Part shown: piece after piece, positions 1 to 8,781 of the stretch
How the letters are laid out: each line of letters starts with the position of its first letter
Position numbering within the stretch: the first letter of the stretch is position 1
Origin: Bin80 sp965208025
Lineage (GTDB): Bacteria > Bacteroidota > Rhodothermia > Rhodothermales > Bin80
DNA length: 64,000 bases
Direction: 5' to 3'
NCBI GenBank assembly: GCA_965208025.1
Contig: OZ242302.1
Span: forward strand, 3,100,001 to 3,164,000
Notes under the pieces: generated by a model
Databases searched by the model: none
What the model was told of the DNA's origin: nothing
Seen by the model: only the letters and a program-made list of their open reading frames with translations
Made by a program: the position numbers and the translations under genes

Positions 1-1057
1 CTTGCAGAATCGGATCATACTTATGGTCATGACACCGGGCACATTCCATGGTGATCCCGAGGAATGCAGTCGCCGTCGTATTGGTACGATCGGCTGCGTA
101 CTCAGTCAGATATTCTTCTGCGACAACGCCCCCTTCTTGTGTGATGGCATGATTGCGGTTAAATCCGGTTGCCAGACGTTGCTCAAAGGTAGCATCGGGA
201 AGCAGGTCTCCAGCAATCTGCCAAGTAACAAAGTCATCATAGGGAAGATTCTGATTGAAGGCACGCACAACCCAATCGCGCCACGGCCACATTGTTCGTG
301 GGCGGTCATCCTGATATCCATGTGTATCCGCATAGCGAGCAAGATCCAGCCACATGGAAGTCATTCGCTCTCCGTAAGATGGGCGGGACAATAGTTCATC
401 CACCACCCGATCGTAAGCGTTCGGTCGGGGATCAGCCAGAAACGAGTTCAGTTCATCAATCGTTGGCGGCAACCCTGTCAAATCAAAGGTGACGCGGCGA
501 AGAAGTTCGCTTTTCTCAGCTTCTACGGAGGGATAGAGCCCCGCTGACTCAATTTTATGCAATACAAATGAATCAAGTGGATCATGTACCCATGCCTTGG
601 CTTGGACTTCGGGAGGAATTTTGGCTACGGGGGGAATGAATGCCCAGTGTGGTTTCCAAGTGGCTCCCTGATTAATCCATTTCCGAATGAGAGAGATCTC
701 ATGATCAGACAAGGACAGGTTGCTTTCTAGCGGGGGCATTCGCCGTCTGGGGTCGTCACTGGAAATATGTTCAGTCAAGACACTAGCATCGGCATTCCCA
801 GGTAGAATGATTCGCCGCGTAGAGTCGTCTCTGCTAACGCCATAGGCACCCTCCTGAGTATCAAGTCTTAGATTTGCTTGGCGAGCCCGATCATCTGGCC
901 CATGACATTTGTAACACCGATCGGATAGAACCGGCTTGATATGCCAGTTATAATCAACTTCGGCGGGCAACTCAGATGGATTAGACGGCGACGGTGCACA
1001 CGCTGCCCAAGGAATGGAGACAAAGAGGCAGATGAATTGGAGAGTGCGCACGGACAT
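1..1057 (-). CDS. PSD1-type cytochrome c/DUF1549 lipoprotein, 5' part (runs off the left edge)
   Basis: The gene has no visible stop, so only about the first 352 residues are seen. The ATG at 1057-1055 is followed by a hydrophobic stretch ending in a Cys (WAAC, a lipobox-like site near residue 20), so export and lipidation are likely. Next comes KPVLSDRCYKCHGPD, the C-x2-C-H haem-type motif of Planctomycete-type cytochrome C (PF07635 type), with the usual LRLDT segment after it. A DUF1549-like region follows (DPLDSFV, RRVTFDLTGLPPT, RPSYGER, DLARYADTHGY) and the visible part ends in a second CxxCH motif, CARCHDHKYDPI. In this family DUF1553 follows and should lie left of the window. The role is unproven; such proteins are often linked to polysaccharide breakdown in Planctomycetes and are also found in marine FCB bacteria. 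Family assignment is firm, function is not. Confidence 0.88.
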   Translation of the reverse strand, partial: MSVRTLQFICLFVSIPWAACAPSPSNPSELPAEVDYNWHIKPVLSDRCYKCHGPDDRARQANLRLDTQEGAYGVSRDDSTRRIILPGNADASVLTEHISSDDPRRRMPPLESNLSLSDHEISLIRKWINQGATWKPHWAFIPPVAKIPPEVQAKAWVHDPLDSFVLHKIESAGLYPSVEAEKSELLRRVTFDLTGLPPTIDELNSFLADPRPNAYDRVVDELLSRPSYGERMTSMWLDLARYADTHGYQDDRPRTMWPWRDWVVRAFNQNLPYDDFVTWQIAGDLLPDATFEQRLATGFNRNHAITQEGGVVAEEYLTEYAADRTNTTATAFLGITMECARCHDHKYDPILQ

Positions 1058-1657
1058 GTCACACCAGCTATATATCCTTGGTGTCAGAGGAATATGCTAA
1101 TATACCGTAGTTGTTGCAATGCCGCTTGACAAGATCAAACTGCTATGATATAATTTCCAAATTAAACCTGTCGGATAAGGTTGTAGAAGGTTGATCGCCT
1201 CGGAGTTGCAAGTCTATTCTTCTGCGAATGATTAGACTAATATCCAAATTTTCAGGAATAGGACATTGAGATGGTCCAAAGTGAGGACATGCAGGAAATA
1301 CCATGATATCCATCTGCACAGGTACGAGACTGTGATTGAGATTAAGGCAGTAGCTAAAGTACTTTCGTAAGGGCAAGTCTCAATTAGGTGGAACCATGAA
1401 AAATCTTGCCAAAGAGGTGTAGAAAATCCTGCGATTAGAGGATAAATACCCTCTCTTACATAGGTATTCTCACCGTTGGATAGGTCTGGTATCAATGGAT
1501 AGGTGATACCATTACTGGGAATACATACAGATCCGATGAGTGTCTTGGTAGAACCAACGCCCACAGATGAGATCTTTAGTTAGCCCGAGCGGGATGAGGC
1601 GGTCCCCGTTGGGAATCCCTACCTGAATTCCAGACATGCCGAATTGGGCAAAACAAT
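1058..1657. other. Intergenic, 600 bp, no gene recognised
   Basis: It holds a perfect sigma70-type promoter on the + strand (see next entry) but no recognisable + strand gene. Two open - strand stretches (1143-1376 and 1232-1564) show no known motif and overlap each other, so I do not call them. A GC-rich patch near 1570-1620 could fold, but I see no clear terminator. Confidence 0.5.
1126..1154 (+). promoter_or_regulatory. Perfect sigma70-consensus promoter facing an empty region
   Basis: TTGACA at 1126-1131 and TATAAT at 1149-1154 are separated by exactly 17 bases. The match to the consensus is complete in both hexamers and spacing. It lies upstream of, and divergent to, the cytochrome gene and points into about 500 bp without a + strand gene, so an RNA or short transcript is possible. 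Whether the host sigma factor uses this consensus is unknown. Confidence 0.5.
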
Positions 1658-2605
1658 TCAAATGGAGGAAGCCCTATCTGAATCAGAGGTATAATTGTCT
1701 GCCAACCAATTGTGCATAGATGGAATGGGGATTACATATCGTCCCCCACGCCCTTTTTCCATGACCGTACGCAACCCGTTCGCTGTCATGACTCCGTTAT
1801 CTACATCTAGTTGCTTTGCTGCCGAGTCAGCATAGGAGACGATATGTTGTGGCCAGCCATGTGTTTCTTGTACAATTGCATCTATCCACTTCCTCGGATC
1901 TTCCTTTACTCCACCCTCCCTCTTGAGCCAGTCCAGAATCACTGCACGCTCGGACTTTTTGCGCAAAGATCCTAATTCCACAAAACAACTCTCCGAAAAC
2001 CTAGAGATCTGGAACGATTCGAAGGATTCTGATGTCATTCCCAGCCCAGCTGCTAGAAGGATAACCGGTCTGTCCAATGTACCATTATGGATTGCCTTAA
2101 GTATACCGGTAGCAGTGTGTCGTTGGTCTGGGGAAAGATCATCTATTTTTCCCAGTGCCTGTGCTTCATCTAGGATGAGCAATAAAGGATCTTTATCTTT
2201 TTGAAGTAGACCTTTCACGGTCTGCGGTGATCGCCCTGTACTGACTTCTGCCTCTACAATGTCAGGTAGACCAACCCGTACCGAACCAGCTTCAACATTG
2301 ATCGTTCTCCTCAAATCAAGGGACTGCCTCAATTCATTCACGTCCCAAAAGGCGGGGGGATCAATGTCTGTGATGTTCCATCCGATGGGTTCAACCATCT
2401 TCTCACATTCATAGAGCAGCGCACTTTTCCCTGCGCCAGGGGGGCCTTGAATCAGAAAGATTGTACCACCATTTGCCTGCATAGAACGCTCTACAAGTTC
2501 TTCAAAATCACGCAGAATCTGTGTCCGCCCGTGAAAATATCTTGCAGGTCCGCGGTCGAAAGTAGCCGTGAGTGGTGTGGAAGAAGAGTGTTCAGATTTC
2601 CGCAT
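1658..2605 (-). CDS. Orphan AAA-family ATPase, 315 aa
   Basis: A P-loop ATPase with Walker A GPPGAGKS at about residues 54-61 and Walker B LLLILDEAQ at about 141-149. The region after Walker B (ILLAAGLG, then a SRFSESCFVELG stretch) resembles the sensor/arginine-finger part of ORC/Cdc6- or TniB-like AAA ATPases. The C-terminus ends in an IPIPSM..WL motif and probably has a helical winged-helix-like tail. No signal peptide or membrane segment is seen, so it should be cytoplasmic. It stands alone, between two long intergenic regions and divergent from the FG-GAP operon, with no partner gene to suggest a substrate. Such stand-alone ATPases occur in mobile and accessory loci, but no cellular role can be given. 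Confidence 0.75.
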   Translation of the reverse strand: MRKSEHSSSTPLTATFDRGPARYFHGRTQILRDFEELVERSMQANGGTIFLIQGPPGAGKSALLYECEKMVEPIGWNITDIDPPAFWDVNELRQSLDLRRTINVEAGSVRVGLPDIVEAEVSTGRSPQTVKGLLQKDKDPLLLILDEAQALGKIDDLSPDQRHTATGILKAIHNGTLDRPVILLAAGLGMTSESFESFQISRFSESCFVELGSLRKKSERAVILDWLKREGGVKEDPRKWIDAIVQETHGWPQHIVSYADSAAKQLDVDNGVMTANGLRTVMEKGRGGRYVIPIPSMHNWLADNYTSDSDRASSI

Positions 2606-2986
2606 GGAACCGAGGCAAATCTAGAAAATGCAACTCGCAAGGTAATAAAATTGTTGGCTTATGGCGCGTCAATTCTTAACCGTCATTGCCAATCTCGTCT
2701 GTGCAAGAATATGAATGATATACTAATTACGTCAGGGATGGAGGATACTCGGATGTGTTCATCTGACACCAGAGATTTCTGAATTGGATGGATTCTTTAA
2801 GATTTGCACATGTATCACAGCAGGGAGTACCAACATCAGCCACCGAAAAGTTCTGACATCATTTCAAATAAACCACTTCCGTATTGGAAATTCATTTGAT
2901 CAGCCAGATCTTTTATGCCTAAGGACTGCACCGAGAATCCTTTCCATCGCAGTCTGCACGCATCACGCTGATTCCCAACCCATCGC
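2606..2986. other. Intergenic between divergent genes, 381 bp
   Basis: It should contain the promoters of the divergent ATPase gene and of the FG-GAP operon. I see no convincing gene, repeat or consensus promoter in it. Confidence 0.4.
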
Positions 2987-5900
2987 ATGCTTACCAGAAT
3001 CTTCAGCTTCATTGGAATAACCCTCCTACTATTCATGTCGGGTTGCATAGATTCATCAGATGTCTGGGTTCAAGGAGAGGGGTTTCGCTATCAGGAGTTG
3101 GACATGAAAGGTCGCTCCAGGATAGGGTTCACAGAAATTACTCCACAGCGGTCGGGAATCACCGTTGAAAATCTTGTATCGCTTGATGCAATCATCGAAA
3201 ATAGGCACATGATGCATGGTTCGGGAATCGCAATCGGAGATGTGACGGGAGACGGGATGCCAGATATCTATGTTGCTCAATTGGCGGCATCCGACGCCCT
3301 CTACCGAAATCTTGGCGATTGGAAGTTTCAGGATATTTCTGCCCAGTCAGGCCTGGATACCACCGCGCATGCCACATCAGGAGTGACAATGGTGGATTTA
3401 GATGGGGATCATGATCTAGATTTACTCCTCACGATGCCCCTTGGGCCAGGAGCGGTTTATCATAATTTGGGTACAGGCAACTTTGAGCGGGTTCCAGATG
3501 GATCCGGTCTATATTCCCCTTTTGCGGGTACGACTGCGACCTTGGCTGATGTGGATCAAGACGGAGATCTTGATGTCTATATTGCCCGGTATAAGCGGGT
3601 TGCACTGGCGGATAGCTTACCACCCGAAGCCATCACTTGGGAGGCGGTATTGCGCAGTGATGAACTACAACCCAAAGAGGAATTCCTTACGCATTACAGG
3701 ATGACAAGAGTTGGTCGCCGTGTGATTCGTAGCGAACTCGCGGAACCCGATGGACTATACCTGAATGATGGGAGAGGAGTGTTTTCGGAAGTATCATGGA
3801 CCGGAGGCGCGTTCTTGGATGAGACAGGTAACCCACTTGAACTGATTCCCAGAGACTGGGCACTCACCGCAAAATTTCACGATATTACGGGGGATGGGAT
3901 CATTGATTTATATGTCTGTAACGACTTTGATAGCCCCGATGAGTTATGGATTGGACTCGGAGACGGGAGGTTTCAACGTGCACCCCGACACGCGCTGCGG
4001 AAAACCAGCAATGCGACGATGTCCGTGGATTTTTCCGATGTGAATCAGGATGGAATCGTTGATTTTTTCACGACAGACATGCTGAGCCGGGATTATTCCT
4101 TACGGCTACGCCAGCGAAACACGCGTATTCCGATTGAGTCACCTTTAGGGGATGACTCTTTTCGTCCTCAAGAGATGCAGAATACACTTATGGTTGGGAG
4201 GGGAGATACAACGTTCGCAGAGTTGGCATGGTACAGTGGAGTTGCTGCGTCTGACTGGTCATGGGCCACCAGTTTTGTGGATGTGGATCTTGATGGCTGG
4301 GAGGATCTGTTAATCACTACAGGGCATTTATTTGACGTTCAGGATCTGGATGCACAATTGAATGAACAGCACCGAATGGCTGCGGCATCCACTTGGAAAG
4401 CCGCCAGAAGATTATTACTGGAATTCCCACCTCTCAAACAGAATAATGTTGCGTTCCGCAATCGTACAGATCTCACGTTTGAAGATATCTCTGACATGTG
4501 GGGATTTGGCCAGACGGCGGATATTGCCCATGGAATGGCATTGGGAGATCTGGATGGAGACGGCGATCTTGATCTTGTCACCAATCGGCTCAATGCGTCA
4601 CCAGGAGTCTATCGAAACAATGCAGGGGCTCAACGCTTGGCAGTGATGTTAGAGGGGAATCCCCCAAATACTTCCGCAGTTGGAGCATCCATAGGTGTCC
4701 AATGTCCCGGTTTACCCGCGCAAACAAAACAGATCTCGGCTGGAGGTAGCTACCTGTCTTCCAACCAGTTCATGGCGGTATTTGCTGTCAACCATCATGT
4801 ATGCCAGATCGAGGTCATATGGCCTCTTGGATCTCATTCCAGAATTGAGGTTGATGGTGGAAACCGATTATACATCATTGAGGAACCCATCGGAGTGGAT
4901 AGATTCAACTATCCTGAGGAACCCTCCAGGGAACTCTTGTATCAACTTGATCATCAGTTTGAGCCGCTGATTGAACATGAATATGATGATTTCGCATCAC
5001 AGCCTCTTTTACCTTGGCGTTTAAGTCGGCAAGGACCGGCCCTTGCTGCTGTAGATATCCATCAGGATGGTCGTTTCGAACTGATCCAGGGCGGAGGAAG
5101 TCATCACATGGTTCGGCTGAATGGGAAGCCAATCCTTGATTCTTTGAAGGGTGATGCAGCAGGTATCGTTGCAGTACCAATTGAGAATAATCTGACTCGT
5201 TTGATCATAGGAGAATCTCACTATGAAGGATTTATAGACTCCTCAAGGATACATATATACGACCTCTCTCATGATGCCAGCAAAATACATCATCAAATTC
5301 TTCCGTTCGGGCCTGGAGCACCGGGCCCACTCTCCTTAGTAGATATGGATCTTGATGGAGACCTTGACCTATTTGTTGGGGGACAATTCATCCCAGGCGA
5401 GTATCCACGTTCAGTTGACAGTCGCATTTATCTTTATCATGAAAATTCCTACAAACCAAGCGCAGAATTTAGTGAATCATTGCGCCAATTAGGACTCGTG
5501 AACGGTAGCGTGTCGGGTGATCTGGATGGAGACGGATATAGCGATCTTGTGGTGGCTACCGAGTGGGGGCCTGTTCGGGTATTCAAAGGAGCGGCCAACG
5601 GGTTCATAGATCAGACTGAATCACTCGGTCTGGCAGACTATAAGGGTTGGTGGAGGGGAGTGGCACTTGGTGATTTTAACGGGGATGGTGCATTGGACAT
5701 TGTTGCATCCAATGTCGGATGGAATCACCGATATGGTCGCAGGGTACAGGTCCATTTGCATTATGGGGATTTTAATACAAATGGAAGGATAAATATGATG
5801 CAATCGTTCTATGATCCAGTCGAGGGGATTGATCGTCCGTCTAGAATGCTCTCGGATCTTGTTCAGATCATTTCTCCACTACAGATGGGAATTCGTTCTC

Positions 5901-6610
5901 ACAAAGAGTTCAGCACCGCAGATGTATCTGAACTACTTCCTCAACAATGGAGGAGTTCATCCCGAATGGTCAATGCCAATGAATATGCAACGAGTATTTT
6001 TCTAAATTTCGGAGATCGCTTTGAGCATCGGCCATTGCATCCCAAGGCACAGTATAGTGTCGGCATTGCCCCTGTTGTATTGGATGCGAATCTGGATGGA
6101 AATGAGGATATTCTTCTGTCCCAAAATTGGTTCGCGTATCCCCTCTCAACCCCTCGGCAGGATGCAGGACGCGCGCTTCTTCTTTTGGGCAATGGCGACG
6201 GGACATTCAGTCCAGAAGACAATTCTGGATTCAAAGTCTATGGGGAGGGGCGGGCCGTCTCGGTTGGAGACTTTACGGGCGACCATCAGGAGGAGATTGC
6301 CTTTGCACAGCATAATGGTCCAACTCTCGTGTACCGCAAACTTTCAGGCCTGAATGATGGAATTTATATTCAGTTTGATCGTCCATCAGATGCCATTGGA
6401 GCTGTCATGCGTGTCGTATACTCTGACGGTCGTCTGGGGCCGGCCAGAATCATCACCGCGGGGTCTGGATATTGGTCTCAACATGCGACTTCAACGACCC
6501 TCGGATTGCGGGATACATCTCCAACTGCAATCGAAATCACATGGCCGGGGATGGAGCCAGTGTATGTGACTCTGGAGGGAGAAAGTCATGTGCTTTCGCT
6601 GAGTAAGTAG
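2987..6610 (+). CDS. Large FG-GAP/VCBS + ASPIC/UnbV lipoprotein (CRTAC1-like), 1207 aa
   Basis: The N-terminus is hydrophobic and ends in a lipobox-like MSGC at about residue 19, so it is probably a lipoprotein on the cell surface or in the periplasm. From about residue 75 it carries many calcium-loop FG-GAP/VCBS repeats of the form D-x-D/N-G-D-x-D-x-D (for example DVTGDGMPDIYVA, DVDQDGDLDVYIA), expected to fold as beta-propellers. Two ASPIC/UnbV-type segments are visible: one near residues 560-645 (SAGGSYLSS then IEVIWPLG) and one at the C-terminus near 1120-1207 (TAGSGYWSQ then IEITWPG). So it looks like two propeller-ASPIC units joined in tandem. It is the first gene of an operon; the next gene starts 4 bases after its stop. 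A binding or adhesion role is plausible for the family, but the ligand is unknown. Confidence 0.88.
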   Translation: MLTRIFSFIGITLLLFMSGCIDSSDVWVQGEGFRYQELDMKGRSRIGFTEITPQRSGITVENLVSLDAIIENRHMMHGSGIAIGDVTGDGMPDIYVAQLAASDALYRNLGDWKFQDISAQSGLDTTAHATSGVTMVDLDGDHDLDLLLTMPLGPGAVYHNLGTGNFERVPDGSGLYSPFAGTTATLADVDQDGDLDVYIARYKRVALADSLPPEAITWEAVLRSDELQPKEEFLTHYRMTRVGRRVIRSELAEPDGLYLNDGRGVFSEVSWTGGAFLDETGNPLELIPRDWALTAKFHDITGDGIIDLYVCNDFDSPDELWIGLGDGRFQRAPRHALRKTSNATMSVDFSDVNQDGIVDFFTTDMLSRDYSLRLRQRNTRIPIESPLGDDSFRPQEMQNTLMVGRGDTTFAELAWYSGVAASDWSWATSFVDVDLDGWEDLLITTGHLFDVQDLDAQLNEQHRMAAASTWKAARRLLLEFPPLKQNNVAFRNRTDLTFEDISDMWGFGQTADIAHGMALGDLDGDGDLDLVTNRLNASPGVYRNNAGAQRLAVMLEGNPPNTSAVGASIGVQCPGLPAQTKQISAGGSYLSSNQFMAVFAVNHHVCQIEVIWPLGSHSRIEVDGGNRLYIIEEPIGVDRFNYPEEPSRELLYQLDHQFEPLIEHEYDDFASQPLLPWRLSRQGPALAAVDIHQDGRFELIQGGGSHHMVRLNGKPILDSLKGDAAGIVAVPIENNLTRLIIGESHYEGFIDSSRIHIYDLSHDASKIHHQILPFGPGAPGPLSLVDMDLDGDLDLFVGGQFIPGEYPRSVDSRIYLYHENSYKPSAEFSESLRQLGLVNGSVSGDLDGDGYSDLVVATEWGPVRVFKGAANGFIDQTESLGLADYKGWWRGVALGDFNGDGALDIVASNVGWNHRYGRRVQVHLHYGDFNTNGRINMMQSFYDPVEGIDRPSRMLSDLVQIISPLQMGIRSHKEFSTADVSELLPQQWRSSSRMVNANEYATSIFLNFGDRFEHRPLHPKAQYSVGIAPVVLDANLDGNEDILLSQNWFAYPLSTPRQDAGRALLLLGNGDGTFSPEDNSGFKVYGEGRAVSVGDFTGDHQEEIAFAQHNGPTLVYRKLSGLNDGIYIQFDRPSDAIGAVMRVVYSDGRLGPARIITAGSGYWSQHATSTTLGLRDTSPTAIEITWPGMEPVYVTLEGESHVLSLSK

Positions 6611-6614
6611 CTAA

Positions 6615-8777
6615 ATGGTACGCTTGATTGTGACGGTTTGTATCATTATTTCTTCGTGCACTCCAACTGTGCCAGAGTCTACAATGCAAATGGCAGACGA
6701 ATTGACCGCCATAGCGGATGCTACCGATCAGGATCCCCGCCGCAATGCTCATGCGAATCGTGCGCGTGCTTCACAATTAAGAGAGATGAATCCGCCAGCA
6801 GATTTAATTGATCGCATCCTGTTTGAATCAACACTTGGCACCGAGCTTTTACGCGCTGGTGAGAGTGAGGAAGCCGTTGCAATATTTGAGGGAATCTTGG
6901 AATCCATGAATACGTCTCCGAATGAGTTTGATTCGTCATGGCACTTGGCCGTGATGGATCATCTTGCCTTGAGCTATCTCAGAATCGGGGAGCAGGAAAA
7001 CTGTCTCATCAATCACTCGGCAGCCAGATGTCTGTTCCCGATTACCCCCGAGGGTATGCACACCCTGCGAGATGGCTCTGAAAGGGCCATCTACTGGTAT
7101 GAGCAAATCCTGCACCAAGATCCCGAAGATCTGAATGCCCTGTGGTTGAATAACTTGGCACATATGACTCTGGGAAGTTACCCCGCAGGAGTTCGTCCAG
7201 AGTGGCGCATCCCTATGGACTCTCTTCACCATCGGACTGGGATTCGAAGATTTGATGATGTGGCACCGATCTTGGGGGTAGATGTGATGGGGCTTTCCGG
7301 AGGGGTCGTTCTGGAAGATTTATCGGGCGATGGCTGGCTGGATCTCATGGTTTCTTCTTGGGGACTAAGAGACCCACTTCAATATTATGAAAATAGTGGG
7401 GATGGTGGGTTCAACGAGCGTACCAATGTGGCTGGATTAAGTGGGTTGACTGGGGGACTGAATCTGGTTCATGCGGACTATGACAACGATGGTGATCAAG
7501 ATATACTGGTTCTGCGTGGTGCGTGGCTCAGTGAAGGACATCCAAACTCTCTGTTGCGCAATGATGGGCGAGGAAGGTTTACAGATGTGACTCAAGAAGT
7601 GGGTGTCTATTCCCGTCATCCTACGCAGACGGCGGCATGGAGTGATTTTGATCGTGATGGAGATTTAGACCTATTTGTCGGGAATGAGTCAAACCCCCAT
7701 TCTGGACGCCATCCAAGTGAATTGTTCATTAATCTGGGGGATGGGTCATTTCAAGAGTCAGGCAAAGAAGTTGGTCTTGCATTGATGGGTTATATGAAAG
7801 CTGTGGTATGGGGGGATTACAACAATGACGGGTGGCCCGATCTGTTTATTAGTCGGTATCGGGAAACGAATCTGCTTTTACTGAATGAGCAGGGGATGAA
7901 TTTTAGGGATGTAAGCCGTGAAGCAGGCATTCAAGAACCTCTGGATAGCTTCCCGGCGTGGTTCTGGGATTTTGATCACGATGGATGGCTGGATATATTT
8001 GTTTCTGGCTGGCGTGCAACCGCAGGTGACGTTGCAGCGGAGTACTTGGGGATCCCGGATCATGCCGAGAAACCGAGGCTCTACAAGAATCAAAAAGACG
8101 GTACATTTGAGGATGTAACCAAAAAAGTTGAGTTAGATAAAGTCATGTATGCGATGGGAGCCAACTTTGGTGACTTGGATGGTGATGGCTGGCTTGATTT
8201 TTATGTCGGGACAGGTGATCCGAATCTCAGAGCAGTTATGCCCAACAGAATGTTTCGAAATGTTGATGGAATCCGGTTTGAAGAAGTAACGACCTCTGGC
8301 GGTTTTGGGCATCTTCAGAAAGGACATGGAGTCGCTTTTGGAGATATAGACCATGATGGTGATCAGGATGTGTATCAGGTCATGGGGGGTGCATTTGAAG
8401 GAGATTTGGCAAGGAACACGCTTTATGAAAACCCAGGGCATGGGCATCCATGGGTCATTTTGTCGTTGGAGGGAACGACATCAAATCGGAATGCGATTGG
8501 TGCTCGAGTTTCGGTTGTCACAGATGTAGATACATTATATCGTGTTGTTGGTACGGGCGGAAGCTTCGGGTCCTCCCCAATGCGCTTGGAGGTTGGACTG
8601 GGGAATGCCTCCTCGATCCAGAACGTGATTGTTCAGTGGCCAGCCACACAGTCAGTTGAGACCTTTCGAGGTGTACCATTGCAACAATTTGTGATCATCC
8701 GCGAGGGGACATCTACCGTTGAGAAGAACCTGATGGGATCTGTGCGGTTGGGTAACTCATCGCACCCGAAGCCTTGA
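6615..8777 (+). CDS. TPR + FG-GAP/ASPIC lipoprotein (CRTAC1-like), 720 aa
   Basis: It begins with a short hydrophobic segment ending in IISSC (lipobox-like) near residue 15. Residues about 25-200 are alpha-helical and TPR-like (LLRAGESEEAVAIFEGILE). From about 215 there are FG-GAP/VCBS repeats (DLSGDGWLDLMVS, DYDNDGDQDILVL, DFDRDGDLDLFVG, DLDGDGWLDFYVG) and a C-terminal ASPIC/UnbV domain (GTGGSFGSSP then VIVQWP). This is the standard bacterial CRTAC1-like arrangement. It starts 4 bases after the previous gene and ends 4 bases before the next, so the genes are almost certainly co-transcribed and probably translationally coupled. Function is inferred only as an exported calcium-binding propeller protein. 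Confidence 0.88.
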   Translation: MVRLIVTVCIIISSCTPTVPESTMQMADELTAIADATDQDPRRNAHANRARASQLREMNPPADLIDRILFESTLGTELLRAGESEEAVAIFEGILESMNTSPNEFDSSWHLAVMDHLALSYLRIGEQENCLINHSAARCLFPITPEGMHTLRDGSERAIYWYEQILHQDPEDLNALWLNNLAHMTLGSYPAGVRPEWRIPMDSLHHRTGIRRFDDVAPILGVDVMGLSGGVVLEDLSGDGWLDLMVSSWGLRDPLQYYENSGDGGFNERTNVAGLSGLTGGLNLVHADYDNDGDQDILVLRGAWLSEGHPNSLLRNDGRGRFTDVTQEVGVYSRHPTQTAAWSDFDRDGDLDLFVGNESNPHSGRHPSELFINLGDGSFQESGKEVGLALMGYMKAVVWGDYNNDGWPDLFISRYRETNLLLLNEQGMNFRDVSREAGIQEPLDSFPAWFWDFDHDGWLDIFVSGWRATAGDVAAEYLGIPDHAEKPRLYKNQKDGTFEDVTKKVELDKVMYAMGANFGDLDGDGWLDFYVGTGDPNLRAVMPNRMFRNVDGIRFEEVTTSGGFGHLQKGHGVAFGDIDHDGDQDVYQVMGGAFEGDLARNTLYENPGHGHPWVILSLEGTTSNRNAIGARVSVVTDVDTLYRVVGTGGSFGSSPMRLEVGLGNASSIQNVIVQWPATQSVETFRGVPLQQFVIIREGTSTVEKNLMGSVRLGNSSHPKP

Positions 8778-8781
8778 TCGG

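Noticed and set aside
1232..1564. 110-aa - strand open frame
   Set aside because: No motif, no ribosome site, overlaps another open frame; could not be told from chance.
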